Positions 6,606 through 6,758 of a stretch of 6,758 nt of DNA are shown here, piece by piece. Each line of letters begins with the position of its first letter. Position 1 is the first letter of the stretch. The stretch is from Planctomycetota bacterium (GTDB lineage Bacteria; Planctomycetota; UBA11346), in NCBI GenBank assembly GCA_024641365.1, contig JAHEDF010000213.1, forward strand, positions 1-6,758, written 5' to 3'. The position numbers and the translations under genes are program-made. Below the pieces are notes generated by a model that was given only the letters and a program-made list of their open reading frames with translations, was not told the DNA's origin and searched no databases.

Positions 6606-6649
6606 TGGTTTTTAAGTGTAATTTTAATAATTTTTTAACAGGAGTGACT

Positions 6650-6691
6650 GTGTTAAGTTCAAGTGCTATTTTCATGCGGGCATCTCTTTAA
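6650..6691 (+). CDS. possible 13-residue leader peptide or mini-ORF
   Basis: A GTG-started frame encodes MLSSSAIFMRASL and then stops at TAA. It is preceded by AACAGGAG, which is one of the best ribosome binding sites in the window and lies 5 bases from the GTG. An in-frame GTG at 6644 is an alternative start but overlaps the site. The frame lies between ahpF and the next gene start. It could be a translated leader that influences the downstream gene, the worn start of a lost gene, or chance. No attenuator hairpin is evident after it; a run of six T follows at 6699-6704. Confidence 0.3.
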   Translation: MLSSSAIFMRASL

Positions 6692-6735
6692 ATTCAGGTT
6701 TTTTGTAGGCGTTTGCCAACAAGGAATTGAGTCGA

Positions 6736-6758
6736 ATGAGTAGTTTTCGCGCACAGGC
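6736..6758 (+). CDS. start of a downstream gene, truncated by the window edge
   Basis: ATG at 6736 opens a frame MSSFRAQA that runs to the window end. AAGGA at 6721-6725 lies 10 bases upstream, a little far but usable. The in-frame stop at 6706 limits the upstream extension, and TTG at 6727 is a less likely start. The eight residues do not identify a family. It lies about 130 bases after ahpF without a clear terminator between. Confidence 0.45.

Noticed and set aside
6606..6640. Terminator after ahpF
   Set aside because: The region is T-rich but contains no stem-loop, so an intrinsic terminator is not supported.

Overview
The window is ordinary bacterial chromosome of moderate GC content. 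All genes with good support lie on the + strand. A gammaproteobacterium, or a near relative, is the best guess. The evidence is a near-perfect OxyR operator upstream of an ahpC-ahpF pair that closely resembles the enterobacterial AhpC/AhpF proteins, a YheT-family hydrolase, Shine-Dalgarno starts and a Tat-type signal peptide. This assignment is inference. The first two genes (a hydrolase carrying HEAT repeats and a Tat-exported TIM-barrel protein) are of types that are especially common in Planctomycetes, Verrucomicrobia and Lentisphaerae, so they may have a different history from the rest.

Left part (1-2700): a 5'-truncated alpha/beta-hydrolase with a C-terminal HEAT-like repeat tail is followed by a gap of about 460 bp. 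The gap carries an inverted pair of a 22-bp GC-rich repeat (ACCGCAGAG...GCGCAGAG type). After it comes a Tat-exported, probably lipid-anchored, xylose-isomerase-like TIM-barrel protein, which ends at a strong hairpin at 2669-2694.

Middle (2701-4306): a YheT-family alpha/beta-hydrolase starts at a GTG codon. It is followed by a 94-residue protein with three predicted membrane segments and no recognised family. A stretch of about 250 bp then holds no gene that I can support.

Right part (4307-6758): this is a peroxide-defence operon. A 37-bp OxyR operator (4307-4343) precedes ahpC, a 2-Cys peroxiredoxin. A perfect 12-bp hairpin with a short T-run separates ahpC from ahpF, its flavoprotein disulfide reductase. 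AhpF takes electrons from NADH and passes them through its own disulfides to AhpC, which reduces peroxides. The hairpin is well placed to keep AhpC output above AhpF output. Downstream of ahpF is a 13-codon mini-ORF with a strong ribosome binding site, then the first eight codons of a further gene cut by the window edge.

I see no CRISPR array, rRNA, tRNA, transposase or recognisable defence island. No clearly new system is visible. The items most worth a second look are the OxyR operator, the ahpC/ahpF hairpin, the inverted repeat pair, the hydrolase-HEAT fusion and the mini-ORF after ahpF.
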